DNA of 35,159 bases from Thermoleophilia bacterium (lineage in GTDB: Bacteria; Actinomycetota; Thermoleophilia; Miltoncostaeales; Miltoncostaeaceae): positions 1 through 35,159 of the forward strand of contig JANQPH010000022.1 in NCBI GenBank assembly GCA_028285405.1. Direction: 5' to 3'. The notes under the pieces were generated by a model. It did not search any database. It had not been told where the DNA came from and worked only from the letters and a program-made list of their open reading frames with translations. This document shows, piece after piece, positions 24,210 to 31,136 of the stretch. Both the position numbers and the translations under genes were made by a program. The number at the start of each line of letters is the position of its first letter. Within the stretch, counting starts at the first letter, position 1.

Positions 24210-24310
24210 GCATCCTTCCGGGCGGTATCGCCCGGCTGGGGTTGGCACCTGGCGCCAGTGCGCTGGTTGCCGCGGCTTCAAAGGGCCAGTCCCTCCACCG
24301 CTCTCGATGC
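24210..24310 (-). promoter_or_regulatory. SAM-I (S-box) riboswitch upstream of thrC-cysO
   Basis: The minus-strand leader matches the S-box core in order: GAGAG, GGTGGAGGGACTGGCCC, TTTGAAGCC, GCGGCAACC, then AGGTGCCAAC, and finally GGATGC. P1 pairs GCATC (24310-24306) with GATGC (24214-24210). A strong P4-like hairpin (CCGGGCG/CGCCCGG) precedes the closing strand. About 63 bases separate it from the ATG. No U-run terminator is seen there, so control is probably at translation; CUUCC could pair with the GGAGG ribosome-binding site. Expression should fall when SAM is high. Confidence 0.93.
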
Positions 24311-24317
24311 TGGGGGC

Positions 24318-24347
24318 AGCATACAAAGGCGCCGCCAAACTCGTCAA
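24318..24347 (-). promoter_or_regulatory. Promoter of the riboswitch operon
   Basis: TTGACG (24347-24342) and TATGCT (24323-24318) are separated by 18 bp. Transcription would start near 24311, just before the first strand of riboswitch P1. The rest of the divergent gap (24348-24433) shows no second clear promoter. Confidence 0.75.
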
Positions 24348-24433
24348 CGCGCCGACAACACCGCTGTCCCGGCCGCCCGATTCGCGCCCGGCGATGCCAG
24401 GTGCGCCGGTGCGGTGTGCCACGATTCGCCCCG

Positions 24434-25198
24434 ATGACCGACGACTCGCCGCAGGCGGGCGGCCAGGAGGAGCCGACCGGGCCGATCAACCCGCCGGAGG
24501 CGGGCGACGCCGCGCCTGACGACGCAGCCCAGGCACCCCGCAAGCGTCGGTTCCTGTCGAAGAAGCGCGCTCCGCGCGAGCGGGCCGAGCCCTCGCAGCC
24601 GACCGCCGAGCGGCCGAAGCGCGGGCTGCTGCCGCGCCGCAAGCCCAAGCGCGAGGATGCTCCCGCCGACGATCAGCCCACGACGGCCTTTGCGCCAGTT
24701 GAGGACGGCGCGACCCCGGATGGCGAGGTCGAGCCGGCCAAGGGGCGGCGGCGAGCGAGGAGACCCCCGCGAGAGAAGAAGCAGAAGCCGCGGCGCACAC
24801 GCGGGGATCGCCCGCCTCCGGCGTCGGCCCTGCGGCGTGAGCGGCGGGCGCTGCTCTCGTCTCGACAGGACGCCGTCTACCACCTCGGTGGCTTGGCCTT
24901 CGAGCTCTACCGGCGAGATCTCCTGCAGGACGGCGTGCTGCGACAGCGCGCGGTCGAGCTGGCCGCACTCGACGACCGGATCAGGGAGATCGACAAGAAC
25001 ATCGGCGAGCAGCCGGCGCGCGGCCGGCGTGGCGCCGGCGCCGCCGGGGTCCCCGCGATCGCCGGCAACTGCATGGTGTGCCGGGCCGAGTTCGCGCCCG
25101 AGGCGCGCTTCTGCTCGAGCTGTGGCGCGCGGTTCGCGCCCGAGTCGGCGGAGTCCGAGCAGGTCACCGGCGTGATCGACCTCCCCCCGGAGTCCTGA
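24434..25198 (+). CDS. Basic, partly disordered protein with coiled coil and C-terminal zinc ribbon
   Basis: Of 254 residues, the first 130 or so are low-complexity with repeated basic clusters (RKRRFLSKKRAPRER, RPKRGLLPRRKPKRED, GRRRARRPPREKKQKPRRTR), which suggests nucleic acid or membrane-surface binding. A helical region follows (about 134-196, including VYHLGGLAFELYRRDLLQDGVL and VELAALDDRIREIDKNI), then a zinc ribbon CMVC-x13-CSSC. No transmembrane helix. The family is not recognised. ATG 24434 has no Shine-Dalgarno. It is followed after 1 bp by a second zinc-ribbon gene, so they form an operon divergent from the riboswitch unit. Confidence 0.75.
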   Translation: MTDDSPQAGGQEEPTGPINPPEAGDAAPDDAAQAPRKRRFLSKKRAPRERAEPSQPTAERPKRGLLPRRKPKREDAPADDQPTTAFAPVEDGATPDGEVEPAKGRRRARRPPREKKQKPRRTRGDRPPPASALRRERRALLSSRQDAVYHLGGLAFELYRRDLLQDGVLRQRAVELAALDDRIREIDKNIGEQPARGRRGAGAAGVPAIAGNCMVCRAEFAPEARFCSSCGARFAPESAESEQVTGVIDLPPES

Positions 25199-25199
25199 G

Positions 25200-26027
25200 G
25201 TGGCCGAGGACGGCGGCCAGGAGCCCGAGGAGACCCCCTCGACCGACGGAAACGGCGCATGGCGGCCGGGTGACCGCAAGATCGCCGAGCCCAGCTCGGC
25301 GGACGGTGAGCTTCGCTGCGGGTACTGCAACGCGCCGATCGAAGAGGATCAGACCTACTGCCTCAGCTGTGGCTCCCCCACCCCCCGCGCCCCGCGAATT
25401 CGTAGCGCTCGCGGTGCGGCGGCCATGATCGCCATCGGCCTGGTCGTCCTCGGCGCCGGCAGTGGGGTGCTCGCCTACTTCGTCTCCCAGGACGACGACG
25501 ACTCGGCCGACGGCACGACGACGACGGCCCTGACGATCCCCCCGGCCGCCGACGCCGGGGATCCGGGCACCGCACCGACGATCACGGACCCCGGCACCGC
25601 GCCGCCGCCGGACACCGGCGAGCTCCCCACCGACACCACGGCCACCGACACCGTGACGGTCCCCGAGGAGCCGTTTCCGACGGTGACCGGCCCCGATCCC
25701 GAGCCTCCGGTCACCACGAGCCCCGAGCCACCTCCGGCGCCAGAGCCCGAGCCGGGCGGGGTCAGTGACTGGCCGGCGGGGCGCACCGGATGGACGGCGT
25801 TCCTGTCATCGGTGCGGAGCGAGCCGGACGCGCGCGCGGCGGCCAGTCGCCTCGAGGCCGCAGGGACGCCCGCCGGCGTCCTCTTCTCGAGCGATCACCC
25901 GAACCTCGAGCCCGGCTTCTGGGTGGTCTTCTCCGGGGTCTTCGACTCGCAGCCTCCGGCGGCGACCCGCGCGAGCAGCCTCAGCGGGGAGTTCCCGGAC
26001 GCCTACGCCCGGCGGGTGGTGTCCTGA
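25200..26027 (+). CDS. Zinc-ribbon, membrane-anchored protein with SPOR-like domain
   Basis: The 275-residue protein has a cytoplasmic N-terminus with a zinc ribbon (CGYC-x11-CLSC, about residues 40-58), one membrane helix (AAAMIAIGLVVLGAGSGVLAYFV), a Pro/Thr/Asp-rich linker of about 90 residues and a C-terminal domain from GRTGWTAFLSSVRSE to PDAYARRVV. This last part has the pattern of SPOR domains (SEPDARAAASRLEAAG; GFWVVFSGVFDSQPPAATRASSL), which bind denuded peptidoglycan at division sites. Topology would place the ribbon inside and the SPOR-like domain outside. GTG 25200 lies 1 bp after the previous stop. It overlaps the 3' end of the opposite-strand gene by 25 bp. Confidence 0.75.
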   Translation: MAEDGGQEPEETPSTDGNGAWRPGDRKIAEPSSADGELRCGYCNAPIEEDQTYCLSCGSPTPRAPRIRSARGAAAMIAIGLVVLGAGSGVLAYFVSQDDDDSADGTTTTALTIPPAADAGDPGTAPTITDPGTAPPPDTGELPTDTTATDTVTVPEEPFPTVTGPDPEPPVTTSPEPPPAPEPEPGGVSDWPAGRTGWTAFLSSVRSEPDARAAASRLEAAGTPAGVLFSSDHPNLEPGFWVVFSGVFDSQPPAATRASSLSGEFPDAYARRVVS

Positions 26028-26836
26028 CCCCTCGCGATCGCTCCGACGCGGGCGAGCTCGAGTCGTCCGAAGCCGGGGCGCGCCACCAGGAACGCTGACG
26101 CCGCGCGCCGTCCCCGCGGGACCGGGACGCGCAGCGTCTGCCACTCGGATGTCGCACGCAGCTTCCGTCGCACGCCGGCCACGGTGAGCTGAGCCGAGCC
26201 CTCTCCGCGCAGACGCAGCGTCACCGCCCGGGCGCGCGGGGGCAGCCGAAGGCGGCGCTGCGCCCGGAGCGGCTCGTCGATCTCGAGTCGCGCCGTCGAG
26301 CGACCGACGGGCGACGGGACCCCCCTGGTCACGGTCCACCCGCGAAGGGTGGTCCGGAAGGGGCCGACTCCGCCGATCTGGACGGTGCGTCCGAGCGCGG
26401 TGACGGGGTCCAGCTCGAGGCGAACGACCCTGCCGCCGAGGCCGGCGACGCTGACCAGGTGCTCCTCGAGCCGGCCGGTCGGCTCGAGCACGGCAAGCCG
26501 CCGCGGCTCGTCGCCCTCGACCAGGGCGCGCACGACCAGGAGCGCGCGGCCGCGCGGGGCCCGCGCCAGGACGCCGACACCCTGCGCGTCCTCGGGGACG
26601 AGCGTCGGCGGCGAGATCAGGCTGGTGTTCCGCGACAGGATCGCCCGCGGGCGGCCCGATTGGAGCACCAGCTGCACCGGCTCGCGCCCCTCGACGGTCC
26701 AGCCCTCGAGGCCGGTCACGAAGCGACGGTTGTCGGGGCCCGGCGCGATCGCGGACCCGGCCGCCACGGCGCCGCCCGCGACGAGGAGCGCGAGGGTCGT
26801 CGCGGTCGCCGTCCAGCCAGTGGTGAGCCTGAGCAC
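26003..26836 (-). CDS. Exported or membrane-anchored protein of unknown function
   Basis: GTG 26836 has GAGG six bases upstream and begins a 277-residue protein with a hydrophobic N-terminal segment (TATATTLALLVAGGAVAAGSAIA) that could be a signal peptide or anchor. The rest looks like two or three beta-sandwich repeats: RFVTGLEGWTVEG and LRGWTVTRGVPSP open similar units, and Arg/Leu-rich strands such as ARAVTLRLRGEGSAQLTV and TSEWQTLRVPVP follow, reminiscent of galactose-binding-like modules. No catalytic motif. I do not recognise the family. It is divergent from hyuA with only 28 bp between starts, so promoters overlap the coding ends. Confidence 0.65.
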   Translation of the reverse strand: MLRLTTGWTATATTLALLVAGGAVAAGSAIAPGPDNRRFVTGLEGWTVEGREPVQLVLQSGRPRAILSRNTSLISPPTLVPEDAQGVGVLARAPRGRALLVVRALVEGDEPRRLAVLEPTGRLEEHLVSVAGLGGRVVRLELDPVTALGRTVQIGGVGPFRTTLRGWTVTRGVPSPVGRSTARLEIDEPLRAQRRLRLPPRARAVTLRLRGEGSAQLTVAGVRRKLRATSEWQTLRVPVPRGRRAASAFLVARPGFGRLELARVGAIARGQDTTRRA

Positions 26837-26850
26837 GCAAAACCTCGGGG

Positions 26851-26856
26851 TAGAGT
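26851..26856 (+). promoter_or_regulatory. Possible -10 box for leaderless hyuA transcript
   Basis: TAGAGT ends eight bases before the hyuA ATG. There is no ribosome-binding site between them and no clear -35 box, which would have to lie inside the divergent gene. Confidence 0.45.
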
Positions 26857-26864
26857 GGGCGCGG

Positions 26865-28790
26865 ATGATAGATCGCGCCTCCGGCGAATCCGGCGAAGTC
26901 CTGGTCGGCGTTGACGTCGGTGGCACGTTCACCGACGCGGTCGTGGTCGGCGAGGGCCGGCTCCACCTCGCCAAGGTGCCGACGACACCGGCGGATCAGA
27001 GCGTCGGGGTGCTGGCCGCGGTTGCGGCGGCGCTCGAGTCGGCGGGCCACGCGCCGTCGAACGTCACGCATTTCGCTCAGGGGATGACCGTCGGGACGAA
27101 CGCGCTCCTCGAGGGCAAGGGCGCCCGCACCGCGCTGGTTGCGACCCGGGGCTTCGGTGACCTGCTCGAGCTGCGTCGCCAGACCCGCCCCCACCTCTAC
27201 CGGCTCGAGGTGGGGTTTCCCCCACCGCTCGTCCCGCCGGAGCGGGTCGTCGAGGTCGCCGAGCGGGCCGCGCCCGAGGGGGTCGTCGTCCCGCTGACCG
27301 AGGACGAGCTCGAGCGGGTCGTGAGCGCCGTCCTCGCGCTGGACGTCGAGGCCGTCGCGATCGGCCTGCTGTTCTCGTTCGCCCACCCCGAGCACGAGCG
27401 CCGGATCGCCGCGCGCCTGCGGGCGGCCGCACCCCATCTGGCGGTCAGCGCCTCACACGAGGTCCTGCCCGAGATCCGCGAGTACGAGCGCATCTCGACG
27501 ACCGTGGTCGATGCCTACCTCACCCCGGTCATCGGCACCTACCTGACGGGCCTCGCCGATCGGAGCGCGTCGGCCGGGCTGCCGGCACCGGCCATCATGC
27601 AGTCGAACGGCGGCGTCATCCCGATCGAGGACGCCTCGCGACACGCGGCGTGGACGGTCCTGAGCGGACCCGCCGGCGGCGCCGTGGCCGGAGCGCGGAT
27701 CGCCGCGAGCCGGGGTGACGCGCTCGCGCTCACCTTCGACATGGGCGGCACGAGCTGCGACGTCGCGCTCGTCAGGGAGGGGCGCGCCACGCGGGCAGCG
27801 GGGGTCGAGATCGCCGGCCAGCCGCTGCACCTGCCGATGCTCGACGTTCAGACGGTCTCCGCGGGTGGCGGCAGCATCGCCTGGCGCGACTCCGGCGGCG
27901 CGCTCCGGGTTGGGCCGGAGTCGGCCGGCGCCAGGCCGGGGCCGGCGGCATACGGCCATGGTGGCGATCGGCCGACCGTGACCGACGCGAACGTCGTCCT
28001 CGGCCGCATCCCGCCCGATCGCCCGCTCGGTGCGGACATCACGATCCACCCCGATCTGGCGGCCGCCGCGGTCGGGCGGCTGGCCGAGCATCTCGGCCTG
28101 CCCGTCGAGGCGACCGCCGAGGGCATCGTGCGGATCGCGGTCGAGGAGATGGTGCGGGCCCTCCGCCGGGTCAGCGTCGAGCGCGGGGTCGACCCCAGGG
28201 ATGCCACGCTCGTGCCGTTCGGAGGCGCGGGGCCCCTGCACGCATGCGACGTGGCCGACGCCCTCGGGGCGACGCGGATCCTCGTCCCTCCCGCCGCCGG
28301 CACGCTCGCCGCGCTCGGCCTGATCGAGGCCGGTGCCAGGCGGGACTGGGTGCAGACGGTCCTGCAGCCGCTCGAGCGCGACACAGAGCTCGCCGCCGAG
28401 CTGGCCCCGCTGGTCGCGGCCGCACGCGCGGCGCTGCCCGACGGGACGATCGAGTTCGCCGCCGATTGCCGGTACGTGGGCCAGAGCCACGCCCTCACCG
28501 TGGACTTCGACCCGTCTCAGGCCTCGAGCCGGCTCGAGGAGTCGTTCCACGCGGCCCACCGCGAGCAGTACGGCGCCGCGGCCGTCGGCGAGCCGGTGGA
28601 GATCGTGTCGCTGCGGGTCTCGACCCAGGAGTCGCAAGCCGTCCCACAGATCCGCGGGGAGCGCGACGATGTCGAGGTCGTCGGGCCGGCCGTGCTCGGC
28701 GTGGACGGCGCGACGCTGTGGGTCGCTCCCGGCTGGCGCGCGCAACCCGGCTCGGGCAACAGCGTGCTGCTCGAGCGGGGGGCCGCCTGA
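26865..28790 (+). CDS. hyuA: Hydantoinase/oxoprolinase family protein, HyuA-type subunit
   Basis: HyuA-type subunits bind and use ATP to open hydantoin or oxoproline rings; relatives include 5-oxoprolinase and acetone carboxylase. The 641-residue protein has the N-terminal actin-like nucleotide fold (VGVDVGGTFTDAVVV), GMTVGTNALLEGKGARTALVATRGFGDLLELRRQTRP, the middle domain with SNGGVIPIEDA and SGPAGGAVAGARIAA, TFDMGGTSCDVALV, SAGGGSIAW and GPESAGARPGPAAYG, all standard for the family. The C-terminal domain ends in a beta-rich part. ATG 26865 is chosen after a -10-like box. It shares TGATG with hyuB. The exact substrate cannot be predicted. Confidence 0.93.
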   Translation: MIDRASGESGEVLVGVDVGGTFTDAVVVGEGRLHLAKVPTTPADQSVGVLAAVAAALESAGHAPSNVTHFAQGMTVGTNALLEGKGARTALVATRGFGDLLELRRQTRPHLYRLEVGFPPPLVPPERVVEVAERAAPEGVVVPLTEDELERVVSAVLALDVEAVAIGLLFSFAHPEHERRIAARLRAAAPHLAVSASHEVLPEIREYERISTTVVDAYLTPVIGTYLTGLADRSASAGLPAPAIMQSNGGVIPIEDASRHAAWTVLSGPAGGAVAGARIAASRGDALALTFDMGGTSCDVALVREGRATRAAGVEIAGQPLHLPMLDVQTVSAGGGSIAWRDSGGALRVGPESAGARPGPAAYGHGGDRPTVTDANVVLGRIPPDRPLGADITIHPDLAAAAVGRLAEHLGLPVEATAEGIVRIAVEEMVRALRRVSVERGVDPRDATLVPFGGAGPLHACDVADALGATRILVPPAAGTLAALGLIEAGARRDWVQTVLQPLERDTELAAELAPLVAAARAALPDGTIEFAADCRYVGQSHALTVDFDPSQASSRLEESFHAAHREQYGAAAVGEPVEIVSLRVSTQESQAVPQIRGERDDVEVVGPAVLGVDGATLWVAPGWRAQPGSGNSVLLERGAA

Positions 28791-30316
28791 TGGACCCGGT
28801 GACGCTTCAGGTGATGGCGAGCGCGCTGCGCGGGATCGCCGAGGAGATGGACGCCGCGCTCGTGCGAAGCGCCTACAGCCCGAACATCAAGGAGCGGCGG
28901 GATCGAAGCACCGCGCTCTTCGACTCGGATGGGCGGATGGTGATCCAGTCGACGTCGATCCCCGTCCATCTGGGCGCGATGCCCGAGGCCGTCGCCGCGG
29001 TGATCGAGCGCGATCCCCGGCCGGGCGATCGGTGGCTGCTGAACGATCCGTACCGGGGCGGCACCCACCTCCCCGACCTGACGATGGTCTCGCCGCTCGC
29101 GCTGAGCGACGGCCGGGTCGGCTTCGCGGTCACCCGCGCCCACCACGCCGACGTCGGTGGGATGAGCCCCGGCAGCATGCCGGCCGGCTCACGCGAGCTC
29201 GTCCAGGAGGGGCTCGTCGTTCCGCCGACCAGGCTCGTGGACGCCGGCACCCCGGTCGTGAGCGCCCACGAGCTGGTGCTGGCCAACAGCCGGACCCCGC
29301 GCGAGCGAGAGGGCGACCTGCGGGCGCAGCTGGCGGCCCACGCGCTGGCCGAGGCGCGTCTCGCCGAGCTGGAGGCGCGCGTCGGTGCTCCGACCGTGCG
29401 AGCGGCCCTCCAGGCGCTTCTCGAGTACGGCGAGCGGCGAACGCGCGCCGCGATCGATGCGCTTCCCGACGGCACGCACTCCGGGCGGGCCGTCCTCGAG
29501 GGCGATGGCGTCACGACGGACGGGATCACGATCAGGGTCGAGATCACGATCTCGGGCGACCGGATGTCCGTCGACTTCGCCGGAACCGACGCCGCGGGGC
29601 CGGGCAACCTCAACTGCCCCGTCGCCGTCACCCGCTCGGCCGTGTACTTCGTCGTTCGCTGCGTGACCGATCCGGACATCCCGGCGTCGGCCGGGGCCTT
29701 CGCGCCCGTGCGCATCGTGGCGCCCGAAGGGAGCCTGGTCGCGGCCCGACCGCCCCATGCGGTCGCCGGCGGCAACGTCGAGACGTCGAGTCGCATCGTC
29801 GATGCGGTGTTCGACGCGATGGCCGGTTTCCTGGACGTGCCAGCGCACGGGCAGGGCACGATGAACAACCTGACCATCGGCAGCCCGGAGTTCACCTACT
29901 ACGAGACGATCGCCGGTGGCCAGGGCGCGAGCCCCGGCGCGGAGGGGCCGTCAGCGGTGCACGTGGCGATGTCGAACACGCTCAACACGCCGGTCGAGGC
30001 GCTCGAGGCCGCCTACCCGCTGCGGATGGAGGCGTACGAGATCCGCCGCGGCACGGGCGGTGCGGGCCGCCACCGGGGTGGCGACGGCGTGCGGCGCCGC
30101 ATCCGGACGCTGGTCGAGGCCGAGGCGTCGATCATCAGCGAGCGGCGGGCCGAGGGTCCGGCCGGTCGCGCCGGCGGTCGTCCGGGCGCGCCGGGACGGA
30201 ACACGCTGAACGGCGAGGAACTGGGGTCGAAGTGGCGCGGCCGTCTCAGGGCCGGAGACGTGATCGAGATCGAGACCCCGGGCGGGGGTGGCTACGGAGC
30301 TCCCGACGCCGGCTGA
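28790..30316 (+). CDS. hyuB: Hydantoinase B/oxoprolinase family protein, HyuB-type subunit
   Basis: This is the partner subunit of HyuA. The 508-residue protein starts MDPVTLQVMASALRGIAEEMDAALVRSAYSPNIKERRDRSTALFD, as is usual, and has IPVHLGAMPEAV, LLNDPYRGGTHLPDL, RAHHADVGGMSPGSMP, FAGTDAAGPGNLNCPVAVT and near the end the Gly/Arg-rich RRGTGGAGRHRGGDGVRRRI and TPGGGGYGAP. ATG 28790 overlaps the hyuA stop by one base (TGATG). The two subunits together would form the ATP-dependent amidohydrolase. The stop faces the convergent LytR_C gene with a 3-bp gap. Confidence 0.94.
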   Translation: MDPVTLQVMASALRGIAEEMDAALVRSAYSPNIKERRDRSTALFDSDGRMVIQSTSIPVHLGAMPEAVAAVIERDPRPGDRWLLNDPYRGGTHLPDLTMVSPLALSDGRVGFAVTRAHHADVGGMSPGSMPAGSRELVQEGLVVPPTRLVDAGTPVVSAHELVLANSRTPREREGDLRAQLAAHALAEARLAELEARVGAPTVRAALQALLEYGERRTRAAIDALPDGTHSGRAVLEGDGVTTDGITIRVEITISGDRMSVDFAGTDAAGPGNLNCPVAVTRSAVYFVVRCVTDPDIPASAGAFAPVRIVAPEGSLVAARPPHAVAGGNVETSSRIVDAVFDAMAGFLDVPAHGQGTMNNLTIGSPEFTYYETIAGGQGASPGAEGPSAVHVAMSNTLNTPVEALEAAYPLRMEAYEIRRGTGGAGRHRGGDGVRRRIRTLVEAEASIISERRAEGPAGRAGGRPGAPGRNTLNGEELGSKWRGRLRAGDVIEIETPGGGGYGAPDAG

Positions 30317-30319
30317 TCG

Positions 30320-31036
30320 TCAGCTGGCGAGGTCGACGCCGATCATCACCACGGCATCGGCGTTCCCGATCTGATCGGGCGTGACGCCGTCGAGCGGGAT
30401 GGCCCGGTCGACGCCGAGATCGCTGGCGAGGTTGAAGCCGAGCGCCTCCTCCCCGTCCGCGTACATGACGAAGGACTTGGCGAGGTCCTCCGTGCCGTCG
30501 GGGGCGTCGCCGATCGTCCCGCGCTGGTACCCCTGCGCGACGACCAGCGGCATCACGCGGTCGGCCGCCGCGAGCGGCACGCCGCTCGCGTTCAGCACCG
30601 ACACCTCGTACGCCGCCTTGGCCTGGGCCTCGAGCGGGGGCGGCGTGACCGGGACCACGGCCGGGTCGGGCTGCTGCTGGGGGGTCTGCTCCTCGGTGGT
30701 GGTCGTGTCCGCCTGGGTCGCGCTGCCGTCATCGCCACGCAGGACCCACCACGCGCCCGCGATGCCGACACCGATCACCGCGACCACGGCCACGAAGCCG
30801 AGCACGGGCTTCCAACCGATGCGGCGCTCGTCCGCACGACTCTCTTTCGCTGCCCGCTGCGACAGCTCTGACAGACGCTCCAGTGATGCCGGCTCAGCGG
30901 CCCCCCCCGCCTCGGCGAGGCGCGCCTCGAGCTTTCGAATCGCGCGTCCGTGCCGAAACGACTGCACGATGACGGCCAGCACGAGGAGCAAGGCCAGGAC
31001 TGCAGCCGACGGAGCCACCAACTCCACCCAGTCCAT
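30320..31036 (-). CDS. Membrane protein with LytR_C domain
   Basis: The 238-residue protein has two hydrophobic helices (about 9-27, and 77-96 as VLGFVAVVAVIGVGIAGAWWVL) separated by a charged helical region (about 28-72), a Thr/Gln/Pro-rich linker and a C-terminal LytR_C-like domain from YEVSVLNASGVPLAADRVMPLVVAQGY to ADAVVMIGVDLAS. LytR_C domains occur in cell-envelope proteins of actinobacteria, often with LytR-CpsA-Psr ligases, but also alone as here; function is unknown. ATG 31036 lacks a Shine-Dalgarno; TAGCCT lies 11 bases upstream and may be a -10 box. It lies downstream of rel, separated by about 100 bp with a palindrome. Confidence 0.82.
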   Translation of the reverse strand: MDWVELVAPSAAVLALLLVLAVIVQSFRHGRAIRKLEARLAEAGGAAEPASLERLSELSQRAAKESRADERRIGWKPVLGFVAVVAVIGVGIAGAWWVLRGDDGSATQADTTTTEEQTPQQQPDPAVVPVTPPPLEAQAKAAYEVSVLNASGVPLAAADRVMPLVVAQGYQRGTIGDAPDGTEDLAKSFVMYADGEEALGFNLASDLGVDRAIPLDGVTPDQIGNADAVVMIGVDLAS

Positions 31037-31110
31037 GATGCCGGGCCAGGCTAGCAGCGGTGACGGTCGGCGCCCGTCGGCCCGGTGGTAGGACCGCCAG
31101 TCGTCCGTCC

Positions 31111-31128
31111 GCACGCCGATCGGCGTGC
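31111..31128. terminator. Perfect 18-bp palindrome after rel, possible terminator or operator
   Basis: GCACGCCGATCGGCGTGC reads the same on both strands and can form a 7-bp stem with a GATC loop. It starts eight bases after the rel stop codon, in the 100-bp gap before the LytR_C gene. It lacks a U-tract, so an operator function is also possible. Confidence 0.45.
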
Positions 31129-31136
31129 CCGCGTGA

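Noticed and set aside
24109-24212. Small reading frame starting in riboswitch P1 and running into thrC
   Set aside because: Its ATG lies inside P1 with no usable ribosome-binding site, and it is highly basic without features.
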